Virus record (IMG/VR): IMGVR_UViG_3300042328_000655 | Coordinates: 1 to 36,775 of that record | Length of the DNA: 36,775 nucleotides | Source of the DNA: a virus | Reading direction: 5' to 3' (one strand) | In this document: one piece after another, positions 27,101-32,949 of the stretch | Numbering within the stretch: position 1 is the stretch's first letter | How the letters are laid out: the number at the start of each line of letters is the position of its first letter | Program-made: the position numbers and the translations under genes | The notes under the pieces: generated by a model | Told to the model about the DNA's origin: nothing | The model's database searches: none | Seen by the model: the letters and a program-made list of their open reading frames with translations, nothing else

Positions 27101-29302
27101 CCAGCTTGGACGGGAGATTTGGCTACGTTTGTATTCACAGCCAGGTACAACAGTATAGATTATTCAACTACATATACGTATGCTAAGTCTAAGAGAGGTA
27201 CTAGTGCTATTCTTGTAGATATTAAATCCGATGCTGATGTAGTGTCTGCAACTAATTTAGGCAGTGTAACAACTCTACCTAGTGGTAACGCTATTGTTGT
27301 TTATGATTCGGGCGCTATTGTATCAAATCCAGTTGGAGGGCCTGCTGTAATTACGTACGCAGGAGGTGCACTTAAAAGTGGTCTTAAATTAGCTATTGAT
27401 GCGTATGGTGCAATAACACTAGATCAATCAAGTGGTCCATGGTCATCTGATGGTGAATCATTTACTATTACTACTACATACAAAGGTGTATCATATACTA
27501 ATATTTACAGCATAGCTAAATCTAAAGCGGGCGCTACTGGAGCAACTACTTATTTAGCCTCTGTGTATTATAATGGTGTACCATCAGGCACGCCTTCTGG
27601 TGGTTCTTTTAATTTTAGCAGTAATGTATTAACAGCGCCTACTACTGTTGGTTGGCAGACAACTCCATTTCCTGCTACAACAACTGGTGTATATGTATCT
27701 ACTCAGACATTTACATCTAGTAATGGTGGTGTGTCGGTATCGTGGTCTACACCCGTACTGTACACTAAGAATGGTATTGATGGTAATCCAGGTGGACCAG
27801 GGGCTTCAGGCACATCTGTGTATACAGCTACTGTATATGCACAGCAAGCAAGCACCCCGTCAGCGCCAACAGGTGGTAGCTATAATTTTAGTAATAGTGT
27901 ATTAACAGCACCTTCTGGTTGGACTATAACTCAGCCTGCAACAACTACTACTCCGACATGGAGTTGTAATTATTTATTTAATACAACAACACCTACTACA
28001 GCTGTTACAGCTGGAACATGGAGTAATGTAAAAATAGAAGCGCAAAAAGGTGCAGACGGTGTTAGCACTCCCGGTGTTCAAGGTAATTCAGCAACACGTG
28101 CTTTTACCACCGCATTAATCGGCAATACGCCTACAATAACTTCTTTTACTACAGATGGTGTAAATTCATTACCTACTTCTCCTCTTAACACTTATTATGC
28201 TACTACACAAACTGTAAATGCTAATTCTGCACAATGGCAAACAGACGGTATTATTAATCATGTAACACAGAAGATTACATGGAGTGCTCCATACCTAACT
28301 GTATTCAAAGCCGATACATTAGAGGCATTTACTACCAAGACAGGCAATTTATTTGCTACAGGTGATATTGTATTAAATACTAATAATAAGGCAATTAAGT
28401 CTTCAGGTACTGCATTTGGCGGTAGTGGTTTTTATCTAGGATTGAATGCTAGTGGACAGGGTATATTTTCAGTAGGAAGCCCTACAACAGGTATTTCATG
28501 GAATGGCTCTGTGTTTACTGTAGCAGGCCCCGTTATACAAACTTCTAACTTTACTACAACAACAGCAAATGCTATTACTAATTCAAAAGTAACTTGGACA
28601 GACGTAAAAGGGAATGCTGTTACAGGTCTGCCTGAAGATGGCGCTAATAAAGTGACTACATATCGTCAAAGTACTGCTCCAACAGGAAAGGCTAACGATA
28701 TATGGATTGATACAACAAATGCTGCATATCCTGTAACGAAAACGTGGACCGGTAGTGCATGGGCAGTGGCAACAGGCTTTACATCTACTGAAGGAACCAA
28801 GCTTACGGGTATTCAAGCTGGCGCTACTGTCGGAGCTACGTGGGGGACTAATATTGCTGATGTAAGTACACCGTATATCAATGCATTAGCTGTTACCGAA
28901 GTAAGTAGGTTTGAAAAGAATCTTGGTGTAACTCTGCCTGCAAACTCAGGCGGTGCTCAATCTAGTACACAATATTATTCAAGTCTTGCTATTCCATCGG
29001 TTGCTGTGGGCACTACACGCATAGTTTTTGTAACAGTCCAACTATCGCACTCTGATAGTACTGCTGGATATTTTAGACTTAATATAGGGGGCTTGACATT
29101 TATATCTGATGTTAATACCCGCCAAGTAGATGGCTCTAACGTCACTACATATTCTTTCATGGGTAGTAAATTGATTGCCGCATCTGTTACGGACTTTGGA
29201 ACCGTATCATTAGACCTTATAAACGGCACTACTGGTAGCTATTGGAATGCGGGGTCGGTTACTGCCAAGATTATTATTACAATACTGACAGGTAAGAAGT
29301 AA
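21101..29302 (+). CDS. Giant J-like tail tip and receptor-binding protein
   Basis: 2733 residues. Residues 1-25 are hydrophobic (SLVLAGISLILSVVQMI); VVYGRAKVGG near 57 and the following 700 residues match the conserved tail tip part of lambda J. About 760-1170 are fibronectin-like strands. Five modules of roughly 75-85 residues (RSAT..P..G..YxF...GW...WSxPV) occur near 1173, 1252, 1633, 2148 and 2238. An Ig-like module (YQWQKNGTNISGATSSSYTV) sits near 1375. Four modules of about 105 residues, arranged A-B-A-B, fill 1713-2143. Short GPGGxG-like linkers follow. The last 400 residues probably bind the receptor. Sizes near 1100 are usual for J, so the growth is in the modules. Confidence 0.85.
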   Translation: MAAITSLVLAGISLILSVVQMIMVKKPKGPDMSGVEARKGYEMVVEGKPDNLAVVYGRAKVGGVRTYHATSAVFEYVASNANKSFVSGVEGNYSGSITEQEYSPTAGANVTVLKNWQSTINTQLGETLQGKRNEFLFFQQAICAGEINAIYDVVVDESKYLTDPSLGTYGKPQYSSSYDNENSPEAYKWIDVTKPRAAFRIDLHYATAEAVDPADPDLDPIPTGYGVANSIFTANFADRRTATFTGMTYAACVIRLDKDDPQFTQTPNLQFLVEGRKVRKISSGGQLLTERVYTNNPAYCLLDYLMDETFGGSVPVDEIDLNSFYQAAQVCDTVVFENAIAGGRIWNPSEPGSRNGEDGNGKRNVRLYECNILIDTDKALRTNVEEILATMSDARLVWSRGQYRLLLQYTNNANANLTVAATLTDEDLVLDQDVEITYPSASDRYNCCTIKFHNESNDFKQDAVNWPHKTTDSTLRGFGGIKYPLADFTWKDEGAGRRLLNKYSVWNSTTNQINQANDYGLVYHLIVNPHNDGDYWKLDCYGDNSIEVRIYAVNEETGFKEMLPGFPKVATWDNGVGKITNLFLPSWHLSQPNLERVDNGRYYRIEIDGASVGKEKGVAAVIYNDTRVLWSTREIAYQGVQRLDYTDEIYQQMKQEDNGLELELETSFAGIVDYYHALSKAEELVKTSRTAYTIKFKYIIRNKYLEPGDYIIIDSETLNIRSLASNVPIGNRHTYFRINSVKISESNTCEVVAQRFHWTQLAWTVADGEYIRPTNNYSKAIAAPSDIALFRDAYGQDTSGTLRWSGANEPDFLSYIIYMYEGGSVVGTATPEFHEIGRSTVNEFRLPKLNVSSAIFAVRTQTRTGFSIYGYTSTTEAEVFTTDTYGFLGLMFSNFANQLSWTAFSVYKNGTKLIDISGGSYTANVNYNDKLYIYFDTIVRFSYDINSFRNKRLLGTYVFGSVVQMQLSSVYAPTSINILGRTDTTFNTRDAEIVWSNNAEEPIQPSRYLVQISNIDNVTKKSYTVDTPSFKFTYDMNKELFVTASRIFKVRVYSIDALGNMTQGYIEATVENAAPSVTQFSVSPSFRTVLAKATLVSDSDITKYVFKKFSEANPGGTAVIIETLNNYANIEATEGVDYWYTVTVHDEYGAGPESARVSTQSVSFSGTMNTGSIFIYTRSATTPSVPSVSVTYTFSTKAVIGLNNNWELTAPTGTDQLYMSMASALSSELTDTILPTEWSVPVKYEINAVNYRSAMVYAYQRSATVLTTNPGDVTYDFTSNAITTVNLSNGWLKAIPSGSDPLYITTAIANSQTNTDSVFANEWSTPVILAKDGAKGESGLNSAIFGIDNASSTFNKNAAGILSPATGIVLTTSYQNITGTITYQWQKNGTNISGATSSSYTVPTTDYASVTTNTYKCIITGTINGTASSLNDTITIPLLVDGSSSPVVVLSNDNITVPAPNTGYAGINFSSAGCFVQAYIGTNALTYSATGGANTFKVTLATTGVTVAANTNASIPAPTAMSADVAYTDVTVTIYDSSNTALTPIMQRITYSVSRAGLPGSTGDAVDIIFIRSAAQPPAPAASTSTPTNWYSDVASVPTSANPMWSSVGIKPGGSTTYSWDTPSRIEGASVAEVTVYTRGVPTTTPTGGSYTFGAASPLTTVPTSIGATWSASIPTGTADVYTSRAVVNTAAGNTSAVAITGWSIPVISLQNGVNATFADLLSESDITAADTEGKNYMLPPSNSLKLYSGGAIISAGVSYSGGGYKNGLTATIDANTGVITWSGATPSWTTDTESFTFTARYNSVDYSAIYTYAKSKKGSPSVVMDLKSETDAVFASSSGAVSTLPSGNQAMLYEGGVLVPTNKIVFAASAIPQNGLTLAINSSGNITLTQTTWSSDSETFTITATYNSVTYTSFYSIVKTKSGVNGASAIFVDLLSESDVTPADSDGKNYTLPPANNLKLYIGGTAQPTGVVYSVTAAQNGLTATIDANTGVITWSGATPAWTGDLATFVFTARYNSIDYSTTYTYAKSKRGTSAILVDIKSDADVVSATNLGSVTTLPSGNAIVVYDSGAIVSNPVGGPAVITYAGGALKSGLKLAIDAYGAITLDQSSGPWSSDGESFTITTTYKGVSYTNIYSIAKSKAGATGATTYLASVYYNGVPSGTPSGGSFNFSSNVLTAPTTVGWQTTPFPATTTGVYVSTQTFTSSNGGVSVSWSTPVLYTKNGIDGNPGGPGASGTSVYTATVYAQQASTPSAPTGGSYNFSNSVLTAPSGWTITQPATTTTPTWSCNYLFNTTTPTTAVTAGTWSNVKIEAQKGADGVSTPGVQGNSATRAFTTALIGNTPTITSFTTDGVNSLPTSPLNTYYATTQTVNANSAQWQTDGIINHVTQKITWSAPYLTVFKADTLEAFTTKTGNLFATGDIVLNTNNKAIKSSGTAFGGSGFYLGLNASGQGIFSVGSPTTGISWNGSVFTVAGPVIQTSNFTTTTANAITNSKVTWTDVKGNAVTGLPEDGANKVTTYRQSTAPTGKANDIWIDTTNAAYPVTKTWTGSAWAVATGFTSTEGTKLTGIQAGATVGATWGTNIADVSTPYINALAVTEVSRFEKNLGVTLPANSGGAQSSTQYYSSLAIPSVAVGTTRIVFVTVQLSHSDSTAGYFRLNIGGLTFISDVNTRQVDGSNVTTYSFMGSKLIAASVTDFGTVSLDLINGTTGSYWNAGSVTAKIIITILTGKK
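26411..26460 (+). repeat. 50-base exact repeat inside the J-like gene (partner 27053-27102)
   Basis: The bases starting GCAACTATAGATGCAAATAC and ending GGAGCAACACC recur exactly 642 bases later. They encode the same segment (ATIDANTGVITWSGAT) of two A-type modules. Exact identity over 50 bases in modules that differ elsewhere points to recent gene conversion or recombination. Confidence 0.9.
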
Positions 29303-29796
29303 TGAATTTTATATACACATTTTACAAAAGCTCTGGAGAAATTGTAGAGAATATCAATGTCTCGGAAGAAGTATTTAATAATATTATTTCTGAGACACAA
29401 TATCAATATATTGAAGGTTCATATGATAATGAAAACTATTACATTGATAATGGCACACCCGTATTAAAACCTCTTAGACCTGATATATTTCATTATTTTG
29501 ATTATGTAGATAAATTATGGAAACCAGCAGATGGCTACTTAGTGTTATTAAGAAATAGATACACTACTTTTATAAATAATTGGGCAAGTGATTTCATTAC
29601 TTCTAAATACCCTTTATATCGCCAATTAAATTTCATAGGCACTATTGACTATGAACCAATGCGTATATGGATAGACGAAGTAAGAAGCTTATCTAATATT
29701 GCAAATTTAGATATTTCTAATGCTACATCACAAGAACAATGTATTAATTATTTTGAAACATTTAAAGGACAATTAAATGAATTATCTAATAGCTAG
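29302..29796 (+). CDS. Tail fibre assembly-like protein
   Basis: 164 residues, start overlapping the J-like stop. The first part has YTFYKSSGEIVENINVSEEV and YIEGSYDNENYYIDNGTPVL. A Pro-rich KPLRPDIFHYFDY follows, then KLWKPADGYLVLLRNRYTTF. The order resembles tail fibre assembly (Caudo_TAP-like) proteins: a short beta N-terminus, a PxxxHxFdyxxxxW segment, then a helical domain that often starts with Rn or Rd. Such proteins help fold or attach the tip fibres. The position directly after the receptor-binding gene fits. No catalytic motif. Confidence 0.55.
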   Translation: MNFIYTFYKSSGEIVENINVSEEVFNNIISETQYQYIEGSYDNENYYIDNGTPVLKPLRPDIFHYFDYVDKLWKPADGYLVLLRNRYTTFINNWASDFITSKYPLYRQLNFIGTIDYEPMRIWIDEVRSLSNIANLDISNATSQEQCINYFETFKGQLNELSNS

Positions 29797-29959
29797 GCTA
29801 AAAGAACCATCTACTTGGTTCGGTATTATATCTTCTACTTTAGCATCATTAAGTGCTTTTAAAATAGTAGAATTATCACCAGAACAAATGGACGGTATAT
29901 TAGCGTTATCTGTTGCCATTTTAGGCGGTGGACACGTAACTTCAAAGGATCCTGAATAA
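29777..29959 (+). CDS. Holin-like small membrane protein
   Basis: 60 residues starting MNYLIARLKEPSTWFGIISS, with hydrophobic segments near residues 13-31 and 40-52. The RLKEPSTWxG start followed by LSPEQMDGILALSVAILGG is common in small phage holins, which permeabilise the inner membrane. The start lies inside the previous gene (20-base overlap) with AAAGGA seven bases upstream. No endolysin is next to it. The transglycosylase of the tape measure would not serve lysis, so the endolysin is probably elsewhere. Confidence 0.6.
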   Translation: MNYLIARLKEPSTWFGIISSTLASLSAFKIVELSPEQMDGILALSVAILGGGHVTSKDPE

Positions 29960-29960
29960 T

Positions 29961-30629
29961 ATGGCGAAAAAACCTAGACGTACTCAAGAAAACATTATTG
30001 AACCTACTGGTGAAAAAGCCTTAGAGCTTTTAACAGATGCACAAAAACGATATTTAAATTCCATCAAAGCAAATATAATAACATTTGGTGTTGGAGTTGC
30101 TGGTACAGGTAAATCATATGTAGCATTATCATATGCTGCACAATTACTACAAAGTAAACGAATATCAAAAATAATTGTGACAAGACCTGCAGTAGAAGCT
30201 GGTGAATCGTTTGGATTCTTACCTGGGGAGTTAGAGGAAAAATATGCTCCCTACATTGATCCAATAAAAGATATATTGAATAAAAGACTAGGTCATTCGT
30301 TTACAGACTACCTGTTTAAACGTAAGGTAATTGAAGCAAGACCATTAGCATTTATTAGAGGTAGTACATTTGAGAATTCCTTCATACTATTAGATGAAGC
30401 TCAAAATTGTACTCCTGCTCAAATGAAAATGTTCTTAACTAGGATTGGTGAAAATACCAAAGTAGTTATTGATGGTGATATACAACAGAAAGATATTAAG
30501 GGTAACTCAGGATTAGCTGATGCTATTACTAAATTACATGGTATTAATAAAGTTGGCATTGTTACTTTTGATGTTGATGATATTGTGCGTAGCGGTATCT
30601 GTAAAGATATTGTGAAAGCTTACTTATAA
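29961..30629 (+). CDS. phoH: PhoH-like ATPase
   Basis: 222 residues. Walker A GVAGTGKS (residues 45-52) and Walker B FILLDEAQN (141-149, Asp145-Glu146) are intact. VTRPAVEAGESFGFLPGELE (73-92) is the characteristic PhoH segment, and VVIDGDIQQKD (168-178) contains the sensor-like GD. PhoH-like proteins are helicase-related ATPases common in phages, and their role in infection is unsettled. It is followed by a strong terminator. Confidence 0.9.
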   Translation: MAKKPRRTQENIIEPTGEKALELLTDAQKRYLNSIKANIITFGVGVAGTGKSYVALSYAAQLLQSKRISKIIVTRPAVEAGESFGFLPGELEEKYAPYIDPIKDILNKRLGHSFTDYLFKRKVIEARPLAFIRGSTFENSFILLDEAQNCTPAQMKMFLTRIGENTKVVIDGDIQQKDIKGNSGLADAITKLHGINKVGIVTFDVDDIVRSGICKDIVKAYL

Positions 30630-30638
30630 AAGGAGATT

Positions 30639-30665
30639 GGCCCTGACTTCGGTTGGGGCCTTTTT
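30639..30665 (+). terminator. Intrinsic terminator after the PhoH-like gene
   Basis: GGCCCTGAC closes on a TTCG loop with GTTGGGGCC (nine pairs, two of them G-U), followed by TTTTT. The hairpin lies between an AGGAG (30631-30635) and the next ATG (30670). Confidence 0.85.
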
Positions 30666-30669
30666 ATAT

Positions 30670-31128
30670 ATGATTATACGACAAATTAAAAATAAAGATG
30701 AATTACATGATTGTGTTAAGATCTATATGAAATTTGCACAACCGGATTTAATTAGAGCAGACTATGATACATCCGTATCTTCAATGAGAAAGATAATAGC
30801 TGTACGAGGATTCTTAAGAGTTGTAGAAGTAGATGGTGAGATAAGAGCATGGTTACTGGCTGATGTAAGACGTAATGAATGTATCAAGGATCCACTACTA
30901 CAACAATGTTTCTTTGCTTCTGATTTAACAGGGACTAAGGCTGTTAGAGCTGTAGTATTACTTCATGAGGAATTAATTGAAGAGGCAAGGCGTAGAAATA
31001 TTAACTGTATTATTTCAAACGGAAGCAATGTGGACGAGAAAAACGTGTTTACCCGAATTCTAGAAAAACAGGGCTGGAGTCGGATCGGATACGTAGCTAC
31101 GTGGCACTTGGATGAGCATCCCTTATGA
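30670..31128 (+). CDS. GNAT-like acetyltransferase
   Basis: 152 residues. The text MIIRQIKNKDELHDCVKIYM, a central FLRVVEVDGEIRAWLLADVR strand pair, then LHEELIEEARRRNINCIISN and FTRILEKQGWSRIGYV follow the order of the GNAT fold: substrate helices, central strands, a helix leading to the acetyl-CoA loop, and a terminal GW-x-x-xGY. The acetyl-CoA loop (Q/RxxGxG/A) is not clear, so it may be a divergent or inactive member. ATG 30670 is used. A TTG at 30637 is too close to its AGGAG and would put the hairpin inside the gene. The only AGGAG is 34 bases upstream, beyond the terminator stem. Confidence 0.5.
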   Translation: MIIRQIKNKDELHDCVKIYMKFAQPDLIRADYDTSVSSMRKIIAVRGFLRVVEVDGEIRAWLLADVRRNECIKDPLLQQCFFASDLTGTKAVRAVVLLHEELIEEARRRNINCIISNGSNVDEKNVFTRILEKQGWSRIGYVATWHLDEHPL

Positions 31129-31129
31129 T

Positions 31130-31325
31130 GGTGATGCCGAAATTTTGCGTGCCGTCTGGGGCAGTTTCTGCACGAATTTTGGGTAGCGTGAAATCTGGGC
31201 GTGTGCGGGCGGGCGGTGTGGGGGCATCACTGAGGGATCAGCGTGGCACCCGCGTGCCGTGTGGGGCAGTTTCTGGCGGCAGAACTGGCACTCTCAGCGT
31301 GTGGCGTGTGGCAGTTTTCAGCACC
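31130..31325 (+). repeat. G+C-rich imperfect repeat island
   Basis: By my count 31201-31260 is about 73% G+C and 31261-31320 is 60%, in a genome near one-third G+C. A 24-base unit (31147-31170; core GCCGTCTGGGGCAGTTTCTG) recurs at 31252-31275 with one change, and a weaker third copy lies at 31298-31322. An open frame 31125-31367 starts in ATGA overlap with the preceding stop, but it is Gly/Arg/Val-rich, mirrors the repeats and resembles no protein I know. I treat the stretch as non-coding. Confidence 0.7.
31197..31224 (+). other. Potential G-quadruplex
   Basis: Four G-runs on the + strand (GGG, GGG, GGG, GGGGG) are separated by loops of 7, 1 and 6 bases, which satisfies the usual G3+N1-7 pattern. 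It lies inside the G+C-rich island. Confidence 0.6.
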
Positions 31326-31328
31326 GAA

Positions 31329-31371
31329 CCCGTTGAATTAACCCTTCAGACGTTCCCCCTCAATTAACCCT
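31329..31371 (+). repeat. Family A elements, copies 3 and 4
   Basis: CCCGTTGAATTAACCCTT (31329-31346) and a second AATTAACCCT (31362-31371) reproduce the elements at 2181 and 2295. Homology to copy 1 extends about 35 bases (29 of 35 match), including the C-run after GT. The orientation is the same as at 2181. They stand at the end of the G+C-rich island and before the small-gene promoters. Confidence 0.75.
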
Positions 31372-31389
31372 TTGGTCATTATCCATTAA

Positions 31390-31419
31390 TTGTTAATCTC
31401 TTAGTATTAAATCTATAAG
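31390..31419 (+). promoter_or_regulatory. Possible host sigma-70 promoter
   Basis: TTGTTA (31390-31395) and TATAAG (31414-31419) are separated by 18 bases, giving 4 of 6 and 5 of 6 consensus matches. It lies 70 bases before the first small gene, so it could drive early genes before the phage polymerase is made. Confidence 0.35.
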
Positions 31420-31426
31420 GGGATAT

Positions 31427-31451
31427 GCGGAAATAATGGTATCTTATATGA
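31427..31451 (+). promoter_or_regulatory. Phage RNA polymerase promoter candidate, copy B1
   Basis: A 25-base segment beginning GCGGAAA and ending GGTATCTTATATGA matches the copy at 31974-31998 in 22 of 25 positions. Length and TATA-containing end are like T7-class promoters. It lies 38 bases before the start of the 31490 gene. Confidence 0.65.
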
Positions 31452-31489
31452 TAATCAATATCGATTGTCATAACTAATAGGAGTACACT

Positions 31490-31639
31490 ATGAAAGTTGG
31501 TAAAAGCCAAAAACATAACAAGTTTGGGTATAAAGGCCAAACACATAAACTGCTTAGACCTAAAGCAGCAATTCCAGAGGGTTTACCTTTCAACTTCTTT
31601 TTAGAAGCAGCTCTAAAGAAAGAGGAGCCTAAAAAATGA
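31490..31639 (+). CDS. Small basic protein, unknown
   Basis: 49 residues (MKVGKSQKHNKFGYKGQTHK..., ending ALKKEEPKK), rich in Lys and His at the N-terminus with a helical C-terminus. AGGAG lies seven bases before the ATG. The stop overlaps the next start as ATGA. I do not recognise it. The charge suggests nucleic-acid or protein binding. As the first gene after promoter B1 it may act early in infection. Confidence 0.65.
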   Translation: MKVGKSQKHNKFGYKGQTHKLLRPKAAIPEGLPFNFFLEAALKKEEPKK

Positions 31640-31938
31640 AAAGTACAGTTATGTTTCTTATCACTAATAGTTTAGATATTGACATTAGGCACCATATACC
31701 ATGGGATTATGATGAGGTAGACGCAGAGGATTACTCTGCAGTAATCAATATCCTTGATATGGCAAATACACGCGTACGTCTTGGTGATGTTGTTCAATAC
31801 ACATGGGATAATGTCATATGGATAGGGAGAGATGTTGATATTTTGGCATCTATGTTAGAGAAGCTAGATGGCGATGGGTTCAAACTAAACGTCCTTACCG
31901 AAGGGCATATCTACCAGCAAGGGTTGCTGGTGCTTTAA
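31636..31938 (+). CDS. Acidic hypothetical protein, 100 residues
   Basis: The protein is acidic (DIDIRHHIPWDYDEVDAEDY) with alternating strands and helices (VINILDMANTRVRLGDVVQY, DVDILASMLEKLDGDGFKL). I recognise no family. It is translationally coupled to the upstream gene by ATGA, with GAGGAG ten bases ahead, and ends just before a terminator, so the two genes form one unit driven by promoter B1. Small acidic early phage proteins often inhibit host enzymes; nothing here proves it. Confidence 0.6.
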   Translation: MKSTVMFLITNSLDIDIRHHIPWDYDEVDAEDYSAVINILDMANTRVRLGDVVQYTWDNVIWIGRDVDILASMLEKLDGDGFKLNVLTEGHIYQQGLLVL

Positions 31939-31942
31939 CAAC

Positions 31943-31969
31943 AGGGATGGTCTTCGGACTGTCCCTTTT
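31943..31969 (+). terminator. Intrinsic terminator
   Basis: AGGGATGGTC pairs with GACTGTCCCT across a TTCG loop (ten pairs, two of them wobble), followed by TTTT. A phage promoter candidate starts five bases later, a terminator-promoter arrangement common in T7-like genomes. Confidence 0.85.
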
Positions 31970-31973
31970 AAAC

Positions 31974-31998
31974 GCGGAAAAAGGGGTATCTTATATGA
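31974..31998 (+). promoter_or_regulatory. Phage RNA polymerase promoter candidate, copy B2
   Basis: Second copy of the GCGGAAA...GGTATCTTATATGA element, directly after the terminator. It would restart transcription for the genes from 32051 on. Confidence 0.65.
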
Positions 31999-32050
31999 AG
32001 TACAATAAGGTACCTCAAACTAACTTAACTAAAACCAAAAGGTAAATCAA

Positions 32051-32287
32051 ATGAACACAATTAAATTATTCAATAACACATTTACAGTAACTAAAACTAC
32101 AGCGGCTGGCACTGTAGTATTCGAAAATGAAGAAGTAAAAGGCCACGTGCTAAATGGGATTGCATTTCTCGTTGGCGGGTCTGCAGCTCTCGCTCGTCTT
32201 ATCAAAGGCAGAGAAGAGTCTGTGTATATTGTGAGCGTAGAGGAACGTGAGTTGGGTGAGTATACTCAGCTGTATGTCAATGTATGA
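32051..32287 (+). CDS. Hypothetical protein, 78 residues
   Basis: Beta-rich N-terminus (MNTIKLFNNTFTVTKTTAAG, TVVFENEEVKGHVL), then a hydrophobic Gly/Ala helix (GIAFLVGGSAALARLIKG) and two terminal strands (VYIVSVEERE, YTQLYVNV). I do not recognise it. A 19-base segment (AAAAGGTAAATCAAATGAA) containing its ribosome site and start is identical to that of the gene at 32489, so the two translation starts were copied or are under the same control. Confidence 0.6.
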   Translation: MNTIKLFNNTFTVTKTTAAGTVVFENEEVKGHVLNGIAFLVGGSAALARLIKGREESVYIVSVEERELGEYTQLYVNV

Positions 32288-32323
32288 ATCCAGTACTAAC
32301 AACTAACTTTAAAGGTGAGCACA

Positions 32324-32476
32324 ATGAACCCAGTACAAGCAGCACAAGCATCTGTTGATGCAAAATTATTAGCAATGAAAATTGAACACGATGCGTCTAT
32401 TGCAGATTTAGACAACAATGTAGAAGATCAAATGGCCGCAATCATGGCTACAATCGCAGCAATGCAATCTAACTAA
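32324..32476 (+). CDS. Small helical protein, 50 residues
   Basis: Ala- and Met-rich helix (MNPVQAAQASVDAKLLAMKI...QMAAIMATIAAMQSN) with acidic residues in the middle (ADLDNNVEDQ). AAAGGTGAGC precedes the ATG. Probably one or two amphipathic helices. No family recognised. Confidence 0.6.
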   Translation: MNPVQAAQASVDAKLLAMKIEHDASIADLDNNVEDQMAAIMATIAAMQSN

Positions 32477-32488
32477 AAGGTAAATCAA

Positions 32489-32698
32489 ATGAAAGCAATT
32501 CGATTAGAAAACGTAAAATCTTTAAACAACCTTCAAAAAGCAAATTTAAGAGACGCTGTACAAAAAGCAAACCCATTTAAAGCGCTCTCTGTGTATATGG
32601 AAGGGAATGAGATTATTACACATTCTTCAACAATCGATAGTGTAATTATTAATGAGGCATACGGTCCTAGACAGTGGCTTATTGAAAGCTACGCCTAA
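32489..32698 (+). CDS. Hypothetical protein, 69 residues
   Basis: N-terminal helices (IRLENVKSLNNLQKANLRDA) and C-terminal strands (SVYMEGNEIITHSSTIDSVI). Its leader is identical over 19 bases to that of the gene at 32051, and both proteins begin M-K/N-x-I-R/K-L. Distant paralogy is possible but not shown. It is followed directly by the first copy of the repeated leader (32704-32729). Confidence 0.6.
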   Translation: MKAIRLENVKSLNNLQKANLRDAVQKANPFKALSVYMEGNEIITHSSTIDSVIINEAYGPRQWLIESYA

Positions 32699-32703
32699 TT
32701 CCA

Positions 32704-32729
32704 AGACCTGAGTAGGTCTCTAAACTGCT
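32704..32729 (+). repeat. Repeated intergenic leader, copy 1 (partner 32950-32975)
   Basis: Twenty-four of 26 bases match the second copy. The first half folds into AGACCT-GAGT-AGGTCT, a perfect six-pair stem here, with one mismatch in copy 2. Each copy starts a few bases after a stop codon and is followed, after a variable stretch, by TAATCCAAnAGGAA and an ATG. Confidence 0.75.
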
Positions 32730-32761
32730 TAAATTTTATTAATAATCCAAGAGGAATAACC

Positions 32762-32944
32762 ATGTTCACATACATGCTAGAAACACCTAACGATGAGATA
32801 CGATGCTCATCAACCTTCCACAGTGCTGAAGAAGCACTTGCGCACTCTGCGCCAATCACTGCAGCTCTAGAAGCTGCAAACTTCCGTGGCGTACACGTAA
32901 CTGTGTACGCGGTAAACGCGGACAACTTGCTGGAGGATATCTAA
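32762..32944 (+). CDS. Hypothetical protein, 60 residues
   Basis: Reads MFTYMLETPNDEIRCSSTFH, then SAEEALAHSAPITAALEAAN and HVTVYAVNADNLLEDI, a strand-helix-strand pattern. GAGGAA lies eight bases upstream. It stands after leader copy 1. No family recognised; G+C is a little higher than in its neighbours. Confidence 0.6.
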   Translation: MFTYMLETPNDEIRCSSTFHSAEEALAHSAPITAALEAANFRGVHVTVYAVNADNLLEDI

Positions 32945-32949
32945 CCAGC

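Noticed and set aside
27648-27905. 85-codon + strand open frame inside the J-like gene
   Set aside because: Out of frame in a Thr/Ser/Gly-rich repeat region, no ribosome site.
30637-30669. TTG start for the GNAT-like gene
   Set aside because: One base from the AGGAG and would translate through the terminator stem.
31125-31367. 80-codon open frame in the G+C-rich island
   Set aside because: Although it overlaps the GNAT stop as ATGA, its composition follows the DNA repeats, it has no family likeness, and its end is simply the AATTAA stop of the family A element.
31995-32045. 16-codon mini-ORF (MKYNKVPQTN...)
   Set aside because: Its ATG is inside the promoter candidate B2, so it would probably not be in the transcript.
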